Source: an uncultured Eubacterium sp. | GTDB lineage: Bacteria > Bacillota > Clostridia > Lachnospirales > Lachnospiraceae | Direction: 5' to 3' | DNA: 64,000 bases | NCBI GenBank assembly: GCA_910589595.1 | Contig: CAJUTM010000016.1 | Span: 3,416 to 67,415, forward strand | Shown here: in pieces, positions 14,654 to 23,931 of the stretch | Position numbering within the stretch: the stretch's first letter is position 1 | Layout of the letters: each line of letters starts with the position of its first letter | Program-made: the position numbers and the translations under genes | Notes under the pieces: generated by a model | Told to the model about the DNA's origin: nothing | Database searches by the model: none | Seen by the model: only the letters and a program-made list of their open reading frames with translations

Positions 14654-15250
14654 TCAAGATTCAGAAGTAACGTGCGTCTTTCCCCCATCCCTTACTGCCG
14701 GCAAATTCTTTTCCATCTCCGACAATTTTTTTGATATTGCCACCATCACAAAAATATCTGTGAGACCGCTGTAAATCAGGGCAATCCCCATTAGCATAAC
14801 GTGCAGTTCAGCGGCAAACGGATTGATGAGAAGCACAATACCAAAGACGATATTGGCAATGGCAAGTCCGAATGTCACATGCCATACCCCATTCCCGAGA
14901 CGCAGCATATCAACAGAATTTTGCATTTTCAATATGCCGCTGATTGTCACAAGAAAACCAAGGACAACCGGAATAAGCATGATTAAATCGTCTATTTTTA
15001 TAATTACCAGAATACCGCCGAGGACGCAACTCAGGCCCACTACCAAATCGTAACGGTAAATGATGCCCACAATATCTTTGCGCAAATAATTTACGAGAGA
15101 AATTACACCAATAATAATCAAGAGCGCCGCCATCATATAACAGGATGTTTTCATTACCTCCGTGGGAAAAATAATCAGAACTACGCCCAAAGCGACAAAT
15201 GCTACCGCAATAGCAATCAAATTCCATTTAATTTGTTTTAATAATTTCAT
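14654..15250 (-). CDS. DUF308 / HdeD-like membrane protein
   Basis: The 198-residue protein has about six hydrophobic segments, starting with 'WNLIAIAVAFVALGVVLIIFP' type sequence, arranged as pairs. A repeated pattern ('VALGVVLIIFP' and later 'IVFGIVLLINPF') is typical of the DUF308/HdeD family of small inner-membrane proteins. The C-terminal tail is polar and probably cytoplasmic. The family's molecular function is not known with certainty. It stands alone between the glycerophosphodiesterase gene and guaA on the same strand. Confidence 0.8.
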   Translation of the reverse strand: MKLLKQIKWNLIAIAVAFVALGVVLIIFPTEVMKTSCYMMAALLIIIGVISLVNYLRKDIVGIIYRYDLVVGLSCVLGGILVIIKIDDLIMLIPVVLGFLVTISGILKMQNSVDMLRLGNGVWHVTFGLAIANIVFGIVLLINPFAAELHVMLMGIALIYSGLTDIFVMVAISKKLSEMEKNLPAVRDGGKTHVTSES

Positions 15251-15329
15251 TTTGCATTAGTCCTCCATTTCCATCAGCGAATACAAATTTACCATCTTTT
15301 CCAACTAGTATTAACATCCACAACCGGCA

Positions 15330-16085
15330 TTAGCGTCCGCAACTAACATTACATTCATAATAATATTCTGTCGTCACCATGTCAACGCCTACATCATACA
15401 GCATGCGCCGCATATCCTCCCTCTTATTTACCGTCCAGACATTTACTTTAAGTCCAGCCTCGTGCAGGCGCATGACGGTTCCCCTGCCCACAAGAGTATG
15501 GCGGGCGTCCAAATGAATACGGTTTTCCGTGAGCCAGCGCTCCAAATCCATATTTATGGGAATGAATTTATTGGCGGGAACAGCCCCGTACACATATTGC
15601 AGCCGCTCTGTCGGGAAAGCCAGTTCCTCCTTTAAACGAATGAGCACGCTGCCGTACAGGCTGATAAATACCGTTCTCTCATACAAGCCATACTGCTTTA
15701 CCAAACCAACGATTTCTCTTAATTCTACAGTTGTATAATCCATTTTCAGTTCGATGACGGCCATCTTCTTTTGTGTGCGCCGCAGGATAGATAAATATCC
15801 GGTCAGCGGCAGGAGATACTGCGGCGGGTGTGACAACCGTTTGCGGCCGCGGATAAACGGATAATTTTTCAGTTCATCATATGTCATGTCGGGAATATAC
15901 GCATCGATTCCGCACATCCTCTCCATATTTCCGTCATGGGAGACGACAAAGACGCCATCCTTACTTTTCCAGACATCACATTCAATACCATAAAAATCTC
16001 CCTCTGCCGCCAGTACAAACGAAGAGTAACTGTTTTCGGGTGCCTCGGAACTAAAACCCCGATGGGCAATTCTCTTTATCTCCAT
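15330..16085 (-). CDS. Glycerophosphodiester phosphodiesterase family protein
   Basis: The 251-residue protein has the GDPD signature residues: 'IAHRGFSSEAPENSYSSF' near the start, 'GIECDVWKSKDG' for the metal-binding Glu and Asp, and 'VVSHDGNMERMCG'. The C-terminal part shows the TIM-barrel pattern ending 'VNVWTVNKREDMRRML' and 'VTTEYYYE'. It should hydrolyse glycerophosphodiesters to glycerol-3-phosphate and an alcohol. There is no signal peptide, so it probably acts in the cytosol. The start at ATG 16,085 follows GGAGG; a longer in-frame start at 16,136 is less likely. Confidence 0.92.
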   Translation of the reverse strand: MEIKRIAHRGFSSEAPENSYSSFVLAAEGDFYGIECDVWKSKDGVFVVSHDGNMERMCGIDAYIPDMTYDELKNYPFIRGRKRLSHPPQYLLPLTGYLSILRRTQKKMAVIELKMDYTTVELREIVGLVKQYGLYERTVFISLYGSVLIRLKEELAFPTERLQYVYGAVPANKFIPINMDLERWLTENRIHLDARHTLVGRGTVMRLHEAGLKVNVWTVNKREDMRRMLYDVGVDMVTTEYYYECNVSCGR

Positions 16086-16295
16086 GAAGGATATCCTCCT
16101 CTTTTTATTACTGTTTTTAGTATACCGTCTTCTCACAAAAAAATCAATTGCACCTGCCGCAATCTTTTTTGAAAATCAATACCGACTTTAGTGGCAGGAA
16201 ATTGTGAATTGTTTGTATACGCGCAGAAACTGTAATATAATTTAACCACGGTACCGGATTAAAAATTAAATGAAAAGAAAGGAGCAATATTATAT

Positions 16296-17438
16296 ATGAT
16301 TGCATTAGGAAATAATATCAAAGCCGCTCGCAAAAAGCTCGGTCTGACACAGGAGGAGCTCGCCTATCAAATCGGCGTGACCTCGCAGGCAGTCAGCCGC
16401 TGGGAATCCGGCGTCGGAATGCCGGACATCTCCTTAGTCGTTCCCCTCGCGCAGGTGCTGGCCATATCGACAGACGCACTCTTTGGTTTGGAACAGACCA
16501 GTCAGGAAGAAGCGGATTACATTGAAATTAAAAATCATTTAGATGAAATAAACCATTCGAATCAGGCTCCGGAACAGAGGGCGCTGCAGGCGTGCCACTA
16601 TTTGAACGACCTGCTGTCGCGAAGCCCGTCCAGCCATGTCATTTCCTGCTTCTATGCAGAGGGTACTGCAAATCTCAGCCGTTATGTCCATTTTCAGGGA
16701 TATATCAAAGACGAATGGCCGAAATTTCGGGATACCGCCCTGCGATACGGAACAAACATCATTCGCTTTTGTGAGAATAAAGAATTTGTAGAGCGGGCGC
16801 ATTATGCACTTGCATGGATTTATATTCACGAAAAAGATTATGTCAGCGCCAGAGAACACATTAATACGTTACCAAGCATAGGCTCAAACCGGCTTCAGGA
16901 GAGTATTCTCGCACAGCTCACCTTTTTGCAATACGATATGCAGGACATGAAAACGGTTCTCCGGAAAAACCTGCAAAACTTTACAAGAGCGCTAAATAAA
17001 GAAATTTTGTACGCAATGGAATGTTTTGCCTATAATGACGAGCCGGAATCAGCCGTTCAATTCGGTTTGTGGGGATTAGATATCATACGGGTTTTATCAA
17101 AAAATCCGGATTTGATTTCTTTCTGCCGTGGATTTACAAGAGACCTTTACAAATACATTCTTCAAGCTGATTTGCGGGCTGAAAAATACGATGACGCGGT
17201 CAGACATTTTGAAGAACTGAAAGAAGCAATGCAGTTGCATTTTGAGCATTATCAGAAAGTACTGGGAGCCGAGGAAGAAAGCAGCAAATACAATTCCCGT
17301 ACACTGCGTAACATGCGCTCCTATACAACGGAATTTATGAAAGAGAAACAACAAGATATTTTAAATCACTTAGAGTATCAGGATAAAGAAAAATTCCAGA
17401 AATTTATGGATGCCTTAAAACAATCAGAAAAAGACTGA
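16296..17438 (+). CDS. XRE-family regulator with helical (TPR-like) C-terminus
   Basis: The 380-residue protein has a helix-turn-helix in residues 5-60 ('NIKAARKKLGLTQEELAYQIGVTSQAVSRWESGVGMPD'-type pattern, split here across both helices). About 300 residues of regular helices follow, of the kind seen in TPR-containing XRE regulators. The ligand, if any, is unknown. It is monocistronic and convergent with the ABC transporter operon, with a shared terminator at 17,483-17,522. The start at ATG 16,296 follows AAAGGAG. Confidence 0.85.
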   Translation: MIALGNNIKAARKKLGLTQEELAYQIGVTSQAVSRWESGVGMPDISLVVPLAQVLAISTDALFGLEQTSQEEADYIEIKNHLDEINHSNQAPEQRALQACHYLNDLLSRSPSSHVISCFYAEGTANLSRYVHFQGYIKDEWPKFRDTALRYGTNIIRFCENKEFVERAHYALAWIYIHEKDYVSAREHINTLPSIGSNRLQESILAQLTFLQYDMQDMKTVLRKNLQNFTRALNKEILYAMECFAYNDEPESAVQFGLWGLDIIRVLSKNPDLISFCRGFTRDLYKYILQADLRAEKYDDAVRHFEELKEAMQLHFEHYQKVLGAEEESSKYNSRTLRNMRSYTTEFMKEKQQDILNHLEYQDKEKFQKFMDALKQSEKD

Positions 17439-17482
17439 CCGAAAACCGCACAATGGGAATTTCCCATATAGGTAAAAAACAA

Positions 17483-17522
17483 CGTCTGTTCCCCTGCCAC
17501 TTCATGATAGGAGGAACAGACG
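17483..17522. terminator. Bidirectional terminator between XRE gene and ABC operon
   Basis: A perfect 10-bp stem CGTCTGTTCC / GGAACAGACG with a 20-base loop lies between the convergent genes. An A-run on its left (T-run on minus) and a T-rich sequence on its right fit use from both sides. Confidence 0.65.
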
Positions 17523-17556
17523 GTGTTTCCTTTTATCATCCGCCAAGGCGTCTCAT

Positions 17557-18315
17557 CTACGCCCCAAGTCCGCGTTTTCGGAATAACCGCTTTTCTATGA
17601 CGGAAAAGATACATTTATCAATCAAAATGCCGACAATGACAATAACAAGCATGACGAGCATAACCTGATTGATGTCCGCCAAATCACGCCCCATAATTAA
17701 CGTCTGGCCAAGGCCGATTGAAGTAGTCATGACCTCACCGGCCATAAGAGCTCTCCACGCAAAAGACCATCCCTGTTTCAGACCCGACACAAGCTCCGGC
17801 AGACTGGCCGGTAAAATAACATAGCGGTAGAGCTGGCTTTTATCTGCTCCCATCGTCAGCGCTGCCTTTGTATAGATAGGCAGAATATTTTTAATCGCAT
17901 TGTCGACCGCAATCGCAATACTAAAGGCCGACCCCATAATGACAACAAACAAAATGGCCTGCGTCGTCAAACCGAACCACAAGATGGAAAAAGGAACCCA
18001 GCACACACTTGGAAGCGTCTGAATGCCGAGTATAATCGGTTTGAGATTTTTCTGCAAATACTTAAATTGATATATGAGCAGTCCCAGAACCACACCGATT
18101 ACAACCGCAATCGCAAAACCGGCAATCCCGCGAAGCAGTGAGTTTCCTGTAGCTTCCAATAAAGTGCCGTCGCTGCACAAATCAAGAAAACGCTCGCCGA
18201 CGCCAATCGGAGAAGGAACGACGTATGGTTTACATAATTCGAGTAAATCGACGAAAAACCAATAGAACCCCTGCCATAACGCAAGTAAAATCAAAAGAAA
18301 CAATATCATTCCCAT
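17557..18315 (-). CDS. ABC transporter permease, SsuC/TauC/NrtB type
   Basis: The 252-residue membrane protein has six hydrophobic segments and the EAA-loop region 'AALTMGADKSQLYRYVILPASLPELVSGLK', which contacts the ATPase. It belongs to the nitrate/sulfonate/taurine type of importer permeases. It begins directly after the stop codon of the ATPase gene, so the order in the operon is binding protein, ATPase, permease. Substrate is not determined. Confidence 0.92.
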   Translation of the reverse strand: MGMILFLLILLALWQGFYWFFVDLLELCKPYVVPSPIGVGERFLDLCSDGTLLEATGNSLLRGIAGFAIAVVIGVVLGLLIYQFKYLQKNLKPIILGIQTLPSVCWVPFSILWFGLTTQAILFVVIMGSAFSIAIAVDNAIKNILPIYTKAALTMGADKSQLYRYVILPASLPELVSGLKQGWSFAWRALMAGEVMTTSIGLGQTLIMGRDLADINQVMLVMLVIVIVGILIDKCIFSVIEKRLFRKRGLGA

Positions 18316-19059
18316 TTATACTTCCTCCCCTCTGACAATTTCCAGTATCCGGTGTCGGAGTTCAACAAACTCGGAAGCATATACGTGTCGCGGACGCTCC
18401 ATCGTAACCGGAACAATTCCGGCAATCTTACCGCTATCCGGCGAAAGCGCCACTACCCTGTCGCCCAGATAGACCGCCTCTTCCACACTATGGGTAATGA
18501 AGAGAATCGTTCGTTTCGTCTCTAACCAAATCCTCTGCAATTCTTCCCTCAAACGGTTCGAAGTCTGTTTGTCGAGGGCTGAAAAAGGTTCATCCATCAA
18601 AAGCACTTTCGAATCCAGCGTCAGTGCGCGGGCAAGCGCCGTTCGCTGTTTCATGCCGCCGGAAATCTGATGTATCGGATAATCTTTATAGTCCTGCAAA
18701 TGTACCATCTCCAGATAATGCATCGCCTTTTCTTCCTGTACATCTTTCGGTACGCCGGCAAGTTTCATTCCAAATTTAACATTTTCCAACACATTGAGCC
18801 ACGGATAGAGGCCGTGTTCCTGAAACATAACGACACGGTCTGCCCCCGGCCCCTGAATCTCTTGTCCGTCTAACAATATCCGGCCGCCGCTTGGCCGCTC
18901 CAAACCGGCGACAAGGTTGAGCAGTGTACTCTTTCCACAACCGGAAACACCGACAATACAAACAAATTCTCCGCTCTCAATCGTCAAATCAATCTCCTGC
19001 AGCGTCGCCGCTTCACTATTGTCAAAATGCTTGCTCAATTTTTCTAATACAAGACTCAT
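18316..19059 (-). CDS. ABC transporter ATP-binding protein, SsuB/TauB type
   Basis: The 247-residue protein has Walker A GVSGCGKSTLLN, a Q-loop in 'VVMFQEHGLYPWLNV', the signature 'QISGGMKQRTALARAL', Walker B 'VLLMDEPFSALD' and the switch His in 'ILFITHSVEEAV'. All are intact. It powers the permease encoded just downstream. The start at ATG 19,059 follows GGAGGAG; a longer in-frame start at 19,083 lies before that ribosome binding site. Confidence 0.94.
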   Translation of the reverse strand: MSLVLEKLSKHFDNSEAATLQEIDLTIESGEFVCIVGVSGCGKSTLLNLVAGLERPSGGRILLDGQEIQGPGADRVVMFQEHGLYPWLNVLENVKFGMKLAGVPKDVQEEKAMHYLEMVHLQDYKDYPIHQISGGMKQRTALARALTLDSKVLLMDEPFSALDKQTSNRLREELQRIWLETKRTILFITHSVEEAVYLGDRVVALSPDSGKIAGIVPVTMERPRHVYASEFVELRHRILEIVRGEEV

Positions 19060-19119
19060 TGTCTCCTCCATTCCTATTTTCAACTGCCGCTGCGGCAGTA
19101 AAATATAGTCTCCGGTTTC

Positions 19120-20097
19120 TTATTTATTGACAAATAAATCGTCTTTCGGCAACTCATTGATAAACTTCTGGTCTTTACTTATATTGGCAAACTCTAAAAT
19201 AGCGTCCCGATTTAATTCCGTACTAACGCCGATTCGCTCAAAAGACTGCTTTATGATATTCTCACCAAGTGATTTTCCGGTAGCCGAATCCAGTTCTTTA
19301 TTGATTGTTTTCAGCGTTGTATCCTTATCTTCGTTAATTTTCAAGGTTGCCGCTTCATGCTCTTTCAAAAACTTTTCTACCAGCTCCGGATTTTCCTCCT
19401 GAAACTCTTTTCTGACAACGACAACAGCCACATCATATTCGCCATTGCGATATACTTCATTATAATCCAGCACTAATTCCGCATCCTTTTCAAGCAGCGT
19501 CGCGCCCCAAGGCTCCGGAACGAACGCGGCGTCAATATCTCCACGCGCCATCGTATTGGCAACATCGGCATTGGCAACAGCAGCTACTTTTACATCTCCG
19601 CCCTCGGTATCTGGTTTCAGACCATTTTCTGTAAGCAAATCAAGCAGACAGAGGTGCTGTGTATTACCGATTTGCGGAATGGCAACAACTTTACCGGATA
19701 AATCTTTTACACTATTAATATCGGAACCCTTTCTCCTGACTAAAACAGCGCCTGCCTTTGTCGCTCCCGAGAGAATCGAAACATCGCCCTTGGACTTAAC
19801 ATTGGCGCTGATTGCCGGCACCGGCCCGATATAACCGATATCAATATCACCGGAAAATAGTGCTTCCACTTCTGCCGGTCCGGCATTAAATGCCGTCCAT
19901 TTTACTTTCTTATCCTCGCCAAAAGCCTTTTCCAAATTCCCCTCGGCTTTCATTAACAGCGCCTGCGCATGGGTAATATTATTGAAATATCCAACGGATA
20001 CTTCTTTTGTCTCCTCTTTCCCTTTTCCGCAGCCTGCAATCCCTATCCCCATCATAACAACAATTCCTGTTAAAAATAGCGTTTTAAATACTTTCAC
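19120..20097 (-). CDS. ABC transporter substrate-binding lipoprotein, SsuA/TauA type
   Basis: The 325-residue protein begins with a lipoprotein signal ('FKTLFLTGIVVMMGIGIAGC', with the lipidated Cys as the last residue). An NMT1/SsuA-like binding domain follows, containing 'VSVGYFNNITHAQALLMKAEG' and 'GDIDIGYIGPVPAI'. It should bind a small anion such as an alkylsulfonate, nitrate or a pyrimidine precursor; which is unknown. The start chosen is GTG 20,097, 7 bases after AGAGAGG. It is the first gene of the three-gene operon. Confidence 0.88.
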   Translation of the reverse strand: MKVFKTLFLTGIVVMMGIGIAGCGKGKEETKEVSVGYFNNITHAQALLMKAEGNLEKAFGEDKKVKWTAFNAGPAEVEALFSGDIDIGYIGPVPAISANVKSKGDVSILSGATKAGAVLVRRKGSDINSVKDLSGKVVAIPQIGNTQHLCLLDLLTENGLKPDTEGGDVKVAAVANADVANTMARGDIDAAFVPEPWGATLLEKDAELVLDYNEVYRNGEYDVAVVVVRKEFQEENPELVEKFLKEHEAATLKINEDKDTTLKTINKELDSATGKSLGENIIKQSFERIGVSTELNRDAILEFANISKDQKFINELPKDDLFVNK

Positions 20098-20265
20098 ATT
20101 AAAACCTCTCTTCCGTTCTTTATTGTTATTTTGTTGTGTTTTTCTCAAAAAATTCATATAAAACACACTTTTCCCTATCATACTATTTAGTTATGTCAAA
20201 GATTTTGCAAATTTTTCCAATCAGCAAAAACAGACCCGCAGGTATTTAAACTCTACTTCCACATC

Positions 20266-20315
20266 AAAAAAGCGGCAGCACTGCACACGCTTTCTCACGT
20301 GTGCACTGCTGCCGC
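20266..20315 (-). terminator. Long-stem terminator downstream of the beta-galactosidase gene
   Basis: An 18-bp stem with one mismatch (20,272-20,289 and 20,298-20,315) is followed on the minus strand by TTTTTT. It would end the minus-strand transcript of the beta-galactosidase after it has crossed the sodC-like gene. Confidence 0.7.
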
Positions 20316-20374
20316 ATACAATAGAATAAATGCAGACATCGAAGTTATTATGACGCTTCGAAATGGAGGTTATT

Positions 20375-20866
20375 TTGAAATCTTCTACTATTTTTTCCAT
20401 GTTGACTATGACAAAACTTCCTGACGCCTTCGCCATTATTCAGGGCGGCGAACAATATCCGGATATTTCTGGTGTCGCAAATTTTTATCGTCCTAGGTGG
20501 GACTCCGGCGTCGTATTGGAAATTGAACTCAGCCATCTCCCTAATACAAAAGAATATTCCCCCCGCTTTATGGGACTTCATATACACGAAAATGGAAACT
20601 GCAGTCAAAACATGGCGCATACCGGCAATCACTACAATCCGACCAATGCCGACCATCCTTACCATTTAGGCGATTTGCCATCCGTCCTCAACAGTGACGG
20701 CTATTCTTATATGGCCGTATACGACAGCTTCCTGTCAATAGAAGAAATCATAGGAAAATCGGTTATTCTCCACAACAGACGGGACGATTTCGTCACTCAG
20801 CCGTCCGGCGATTCCGGAGAAAAAATTGCCTGCGGCGTCATTCGGCCCGTTGCAGGGCTTTTATAG
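20375..20866 (+). CDS. Cu/Zn superoxide dismutase family protein
   Basis: The product (163 residues from TTG 20,375, or 167 from ATG 20,363) carries 'GLHIHENGNC', 'TGNHYNPTNADHPYHLGDLP' and 'SVILHNRRDDF', then 'SGDSGEKIACGVI'. The four copper-binding His, the zinc-binding His and Asp and the disulfide Cys pair of Cu/Zn-SOD are all in place. There is no signal peptide, unlike most bacterial SodC. GGAGG overlaps the first ATG and precedes the TTG, so the TTG start is preferred. The last 29 bases overlap the 3' end of the convergent beta-galactosidase gene. Confidence 0.85.
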   Translation: MKSSTIFSMLTMTKLPDAFAIIQGGEQYPDISGVANFYRPRWDSGVVLEIELSHLPNTKEYSPRFMGLHIHENGNCSQNMAHTGNHYNPTNADHPYHLGDLPSVLNSDGYSYMAVYDSFLSIEEIIGKSVILHNRRDDFVTQPSGDSGEKIACGVIRPVAGLL

Positions 20867-23800
20867 CAAAAGCTAATGTTCGGGGCTGCTCTGCGGGCAG
20901 ACGGTATTCGTCATGCACGGGAGCGCCCCACGAATCATCGCCTCCCACGCCCATTTGCGCCGCTGCGACACGCACCCATGTATACCTTTGAGGCCCCAGT
21001 TCTTCCCGACAGCCGGCATGCTCCAATTCCGCTGCCGAGTAAGGTAAAATACTCATTTCGAATGATTCCCCGACTGATGACAACCGTACGCCGCTACCTT
21101 CATCATCCCGCAATTCCACGTATCTGACGCCGGTTCTGTTGCCACATTCCTGCGGATTGAGATATCCGGAAAAATTATCCCATACCGTCGAAGCAAATTT
21201 CCCAAGACGCGCCCCTTCCGCGCGGTCACAGTAATTTTCTTCCGGCCCCATGCCGTAATATGTAAAATGTTGCAACTCTTTTCCCATCTGCCAGTCCAGT
21301 GCAAATACCGGCATATCAGGCAAACCGGAAACGCCCGGATATTCCACACGAATTAGGAGGCTGCCGTCCGCATATGCCTCATACGATACAATATAGGAAA
21401 ACGATGGATACGAAGGCGTCTCATAGGTAAAATACAGTTTTATACTCTCCTCGCCCCTCTCCTGCCGGAACAAATCCCCGCAATGCCGTGCATACTCTCC
21501 CGCAATCGCCCACTGTGCCGCCTCAAACGGATAATCGGCGCCACAATCGTTGTCCGTCTTCGCACGCCAGAAACTGATTCGCGGTATGCGGCTGACATAT
21601 TCAATTCCGTCATAGATAAGAGAACATATTCCCCCCATGCGCAAATCAAACATCATGGAAAAATTCTCACCGTAAACACCGATACAGCAATTTCCTTCAG
21701 CAATCCGCATGTCCGTCGGCGATTCTGTTTTCCGCGCGCACGGATCTTTCTCTTCCACGACAAACACTTCCTGTACAAAAGCCACCTCATGGCCTTTTTC
21801 TGCCCAAACCGTATCTTCTGCCAGACGGGCAATAACATGCCAGACATACTCTCCGGCAGCCTCCGGCTCTTCTCTGCGGATTTTCAGGCATCCGCTCTCC
21901 CCCGCAGGAACATTGAGAAAATACTCTTCCTTTTGCTGCACTTCTCCCTCCCGTTCCAAACGCACCTCGAATACAAGGCGGCTTGTATCAATAAATAAAT
22001 TGTGATTGCTGACAATCAGCTCATCATCATCCAAATGCATGCGGATATCGGCGTATAACGCTTTTACATCCTGCATCTTCGGCGATGGCATACGATTTGC
22101 ATAGACGATACCATCGGTACAAAAACCATAATCGCATGGGCGGTCTCCAAAATCCCCGCCAACAGCCAGCGCTTTTTCACCATTCTCATCCATACGGTAT
22201 AATGCCTGATCAATATAATCCCATATAAACCCGCCCTGAAAATTCGCATAGACATCTGCCAGCTCCATATAATGTTTCATCCCTCCCAGCGAGTTGCCCA
22301 TGGCATGCATATATTCACACAGAATAAAAGACCGTTGCGGATTCTCTCTCAGAAATGCTTCGATATTTTCTATTTTCTCGTACATACGGCTCTCAACATC
22401 CGGCAGGGATTGATAGCGTTTATTGTGGAACACCCCTTCGTAATGTATGAGACGACGGCTGTCTTTTTCCCGAAAATATGCGGCCATCGCGGCGATATTA
22501 TCGCCGCAGTAAGATTCATTGCCACAAGACCAGAATAAAATGCTGACATGATTTTTATCTCTCTCGTACATCGACGCCGCACGGTCAAGAACATTTTGCC
22601 GCCACTCCGGAAACGACGCCGGAACATTCCAAGTCGGATTAATATCATCGCGCAGCATCCATGTTCCATGAGTTTCCAGATTCGTCTCGTCAATAACATA
22701 AATTCCGTATTCGTCACAGAGCTCATACCATCTCGACTGATTTGGATAATGACTTGTTCTCACCGCATTAATATTGTTTTTCTTTAATAAACGGATATCA
22801 TAGAGCATCTCCTCTTCTCCAATCGCCCTACCTTTATCGACGGAAAACTCATGGCGGTTGACCCCCTTAAACACAATCCTCTTTCCGTTCAGATACAGTA
22901 CGCCGCCACGCTTTTCAAATGTCCGGAAGCCAACTTTTGTTCTGGCAACTTCGATTAGTTCGCCCTCCCGTCCAAGCACTTCAACATATAAAGTATAGAG
23001 AGACGGCTGTTCCGCACTCCACGGTGAGACTACGGCAATTGTTCCCTCTCCGTACCAGTTTGCCGACGTGACCGGACTTTTCTGCTCCCAAACGATATTG
23101 TCTGTGCTGTCCCGCAGCACACAGCGCACCGACGAAGCCGCTCCCTCTTTCGTAAAGGCAAGTTCGCAGTCAATGCCGAGAAGCCCCTCTCCGCTTTCCG
23201 CACGGTAATCTGCCGTCACCGACAAATCTCTCACATGAGCTGCCGGTACCGCATAGACATATACCTCTCGGAAAATACCAAAAAAGGACCAGAAGTCCTG
23301 ATCTTCCAGCCAGCTGGCCGTACTCCGCTGATAGACTTCTACCGCTAACTTATTATTCTCCTTTTGCAAATATGGCGTAATGCAAAACTCAGAGGGGGTA
23401 AAGGAATCTTCACTGTAGCCGGCAAATTGGCCGTTCAGCCATACGCAGAAAGCAGTCTCCACTCCCTGAAAAGACAGGAAAACATCTTTTTCAAGCCATT
23501 CATCGCCAACATCAAAATATTTCACATAACTTCCCACCGCATTATGTATTTTGGGAATCTCCGGAGGATATATCTCCTCCACGCCATCCCATGGATACAT
23601 AACATTGACATACTGGCAGCGTCCGTATCCCTGCAGTTGAATATGGGCTGGCACTTCAATCGTATCGGCAGCCGCCATATCAAAATCCTGTTTATAAAAA
23701 TCCGCCACCCGATTCTGCAGACAGTCAGCATAAAAAAACTGCCATTTGCCATTTAGCGACTGACGCAGCCTGCCTTTCGGGTATTCCTCCATTTCTTCGT

Positions 23801-23888
23801 ACGATTGAAAAAATAAGTGGTCGGAATGAGCCTTTTCCCGATTTACCTGAAAAACATCCGGCTCCTCCAGCCATTGAAGATAATTCAT
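20838..23888 (-). CDS. Beta-galactosidase, glycoside hydrolase family 2
   Basis: The 1,016-residue enzyme has the full GH2 LacZ order: N-terminal sugar-binding domain ('RQSLNGKWQFFYAD'), immunoglobulin-like domains, TIM barrel and the C-terminal small-chain domain. The acid/base Glu is in 'FWSCGNESYCGD' and the nucleophile Glu in 'FILCEYMHAMGNS'. No signal peptide is present, so it acts in the cytosol on lactose or other beta-galactosides. No permease or regulator is adjacent. Length is typical. Confidence 0.95.
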   Translation of the reverse strand: MNYLQWLEEPDVFQVNREKAHSDHLFFQSYEEMEEYPKGRLRQSLNGKWQFFYADCLQNRVADFYKQDFDMAAADTIEVPAHIQLQGYGRCQYVNVMYPWDGVEEIYPPEIPKIHNAVGSYVKYFDVGDEWLEKDVFLSFQGVETAFCVWLNGQFAGYSEDSFTPSEFCITPYLQKENNKLAVEVYQRSTASWLEDQDFWSFFGIFREVYVYAVPAAHVRDLSVTADYRAESGEGLLGIDCELAFTKEGAASSVRCVLRDSTDNIVWEQKSPVTSANWYGEGTIAVVSPWSAEQPSLYTLYVEVLGREGELIEVARTKVGFRTFEKRGGVLYLNGKRIVFKGVNRHEFSVDKGRAIGEEEMLYDIRLLKKNNINAVRTSHYPNQSRWYELCDEYGIYVIDETNLETHGTWMLRDDINPTWNVPASFPEWRQNVLDRAASMYERDKNHVSILFWSCGNESYCGDNIAAMAAYFREKDSRRLIHYEGVFHNKRYQSLPDVESRMYEKIENIEAFLRENPQRSFILCEYMHAMGNSLGGMKHYMELADVYANFQGGFIWDYIDQALYRMDENGEKALAVGGDFGDRPCDYGFCTDGIVYANRMPSPKMQDVKALYADIRMHLDDDELIVSNHNLFIDTSRLVFEVRLEREGEVQQKEEYFLNVPAGESGCLKIRREEPEAAGEYVWHVIARLAEDTVWAEKGHEVAFVQEVFVVEEKDPCARKTESPTDMRIAEGNCCIGVYGENFSMMFDLRMGGICSLIYDGIEYVSRIPRISFWRAKTDNDCGADYPFEAAQWAIAGEYARHCGDLFRQERGEESIKLYFTYETPSYPSFSYIVSYEAYADGSLLIRVEYPGVSGLPDMPVFALDWQMGKELQHFTYYGMGPEENYCDRAEGARLGKFASTVWDNFSGYLNPQECGNRTGVRYVELRDDEGSGVRLSSVGESFEMSILPYSAAELEHAGCREELGPQRYTWVRVAAAQMGVGGDDSWGAPVHDEYRLPAEQPRTLAFAIKALQRAE

Positions 23889-23931
23889 TTTAGCACTCTC
23901 CTTTCTTTTACACGGCGCAAAGTACCGCCGT

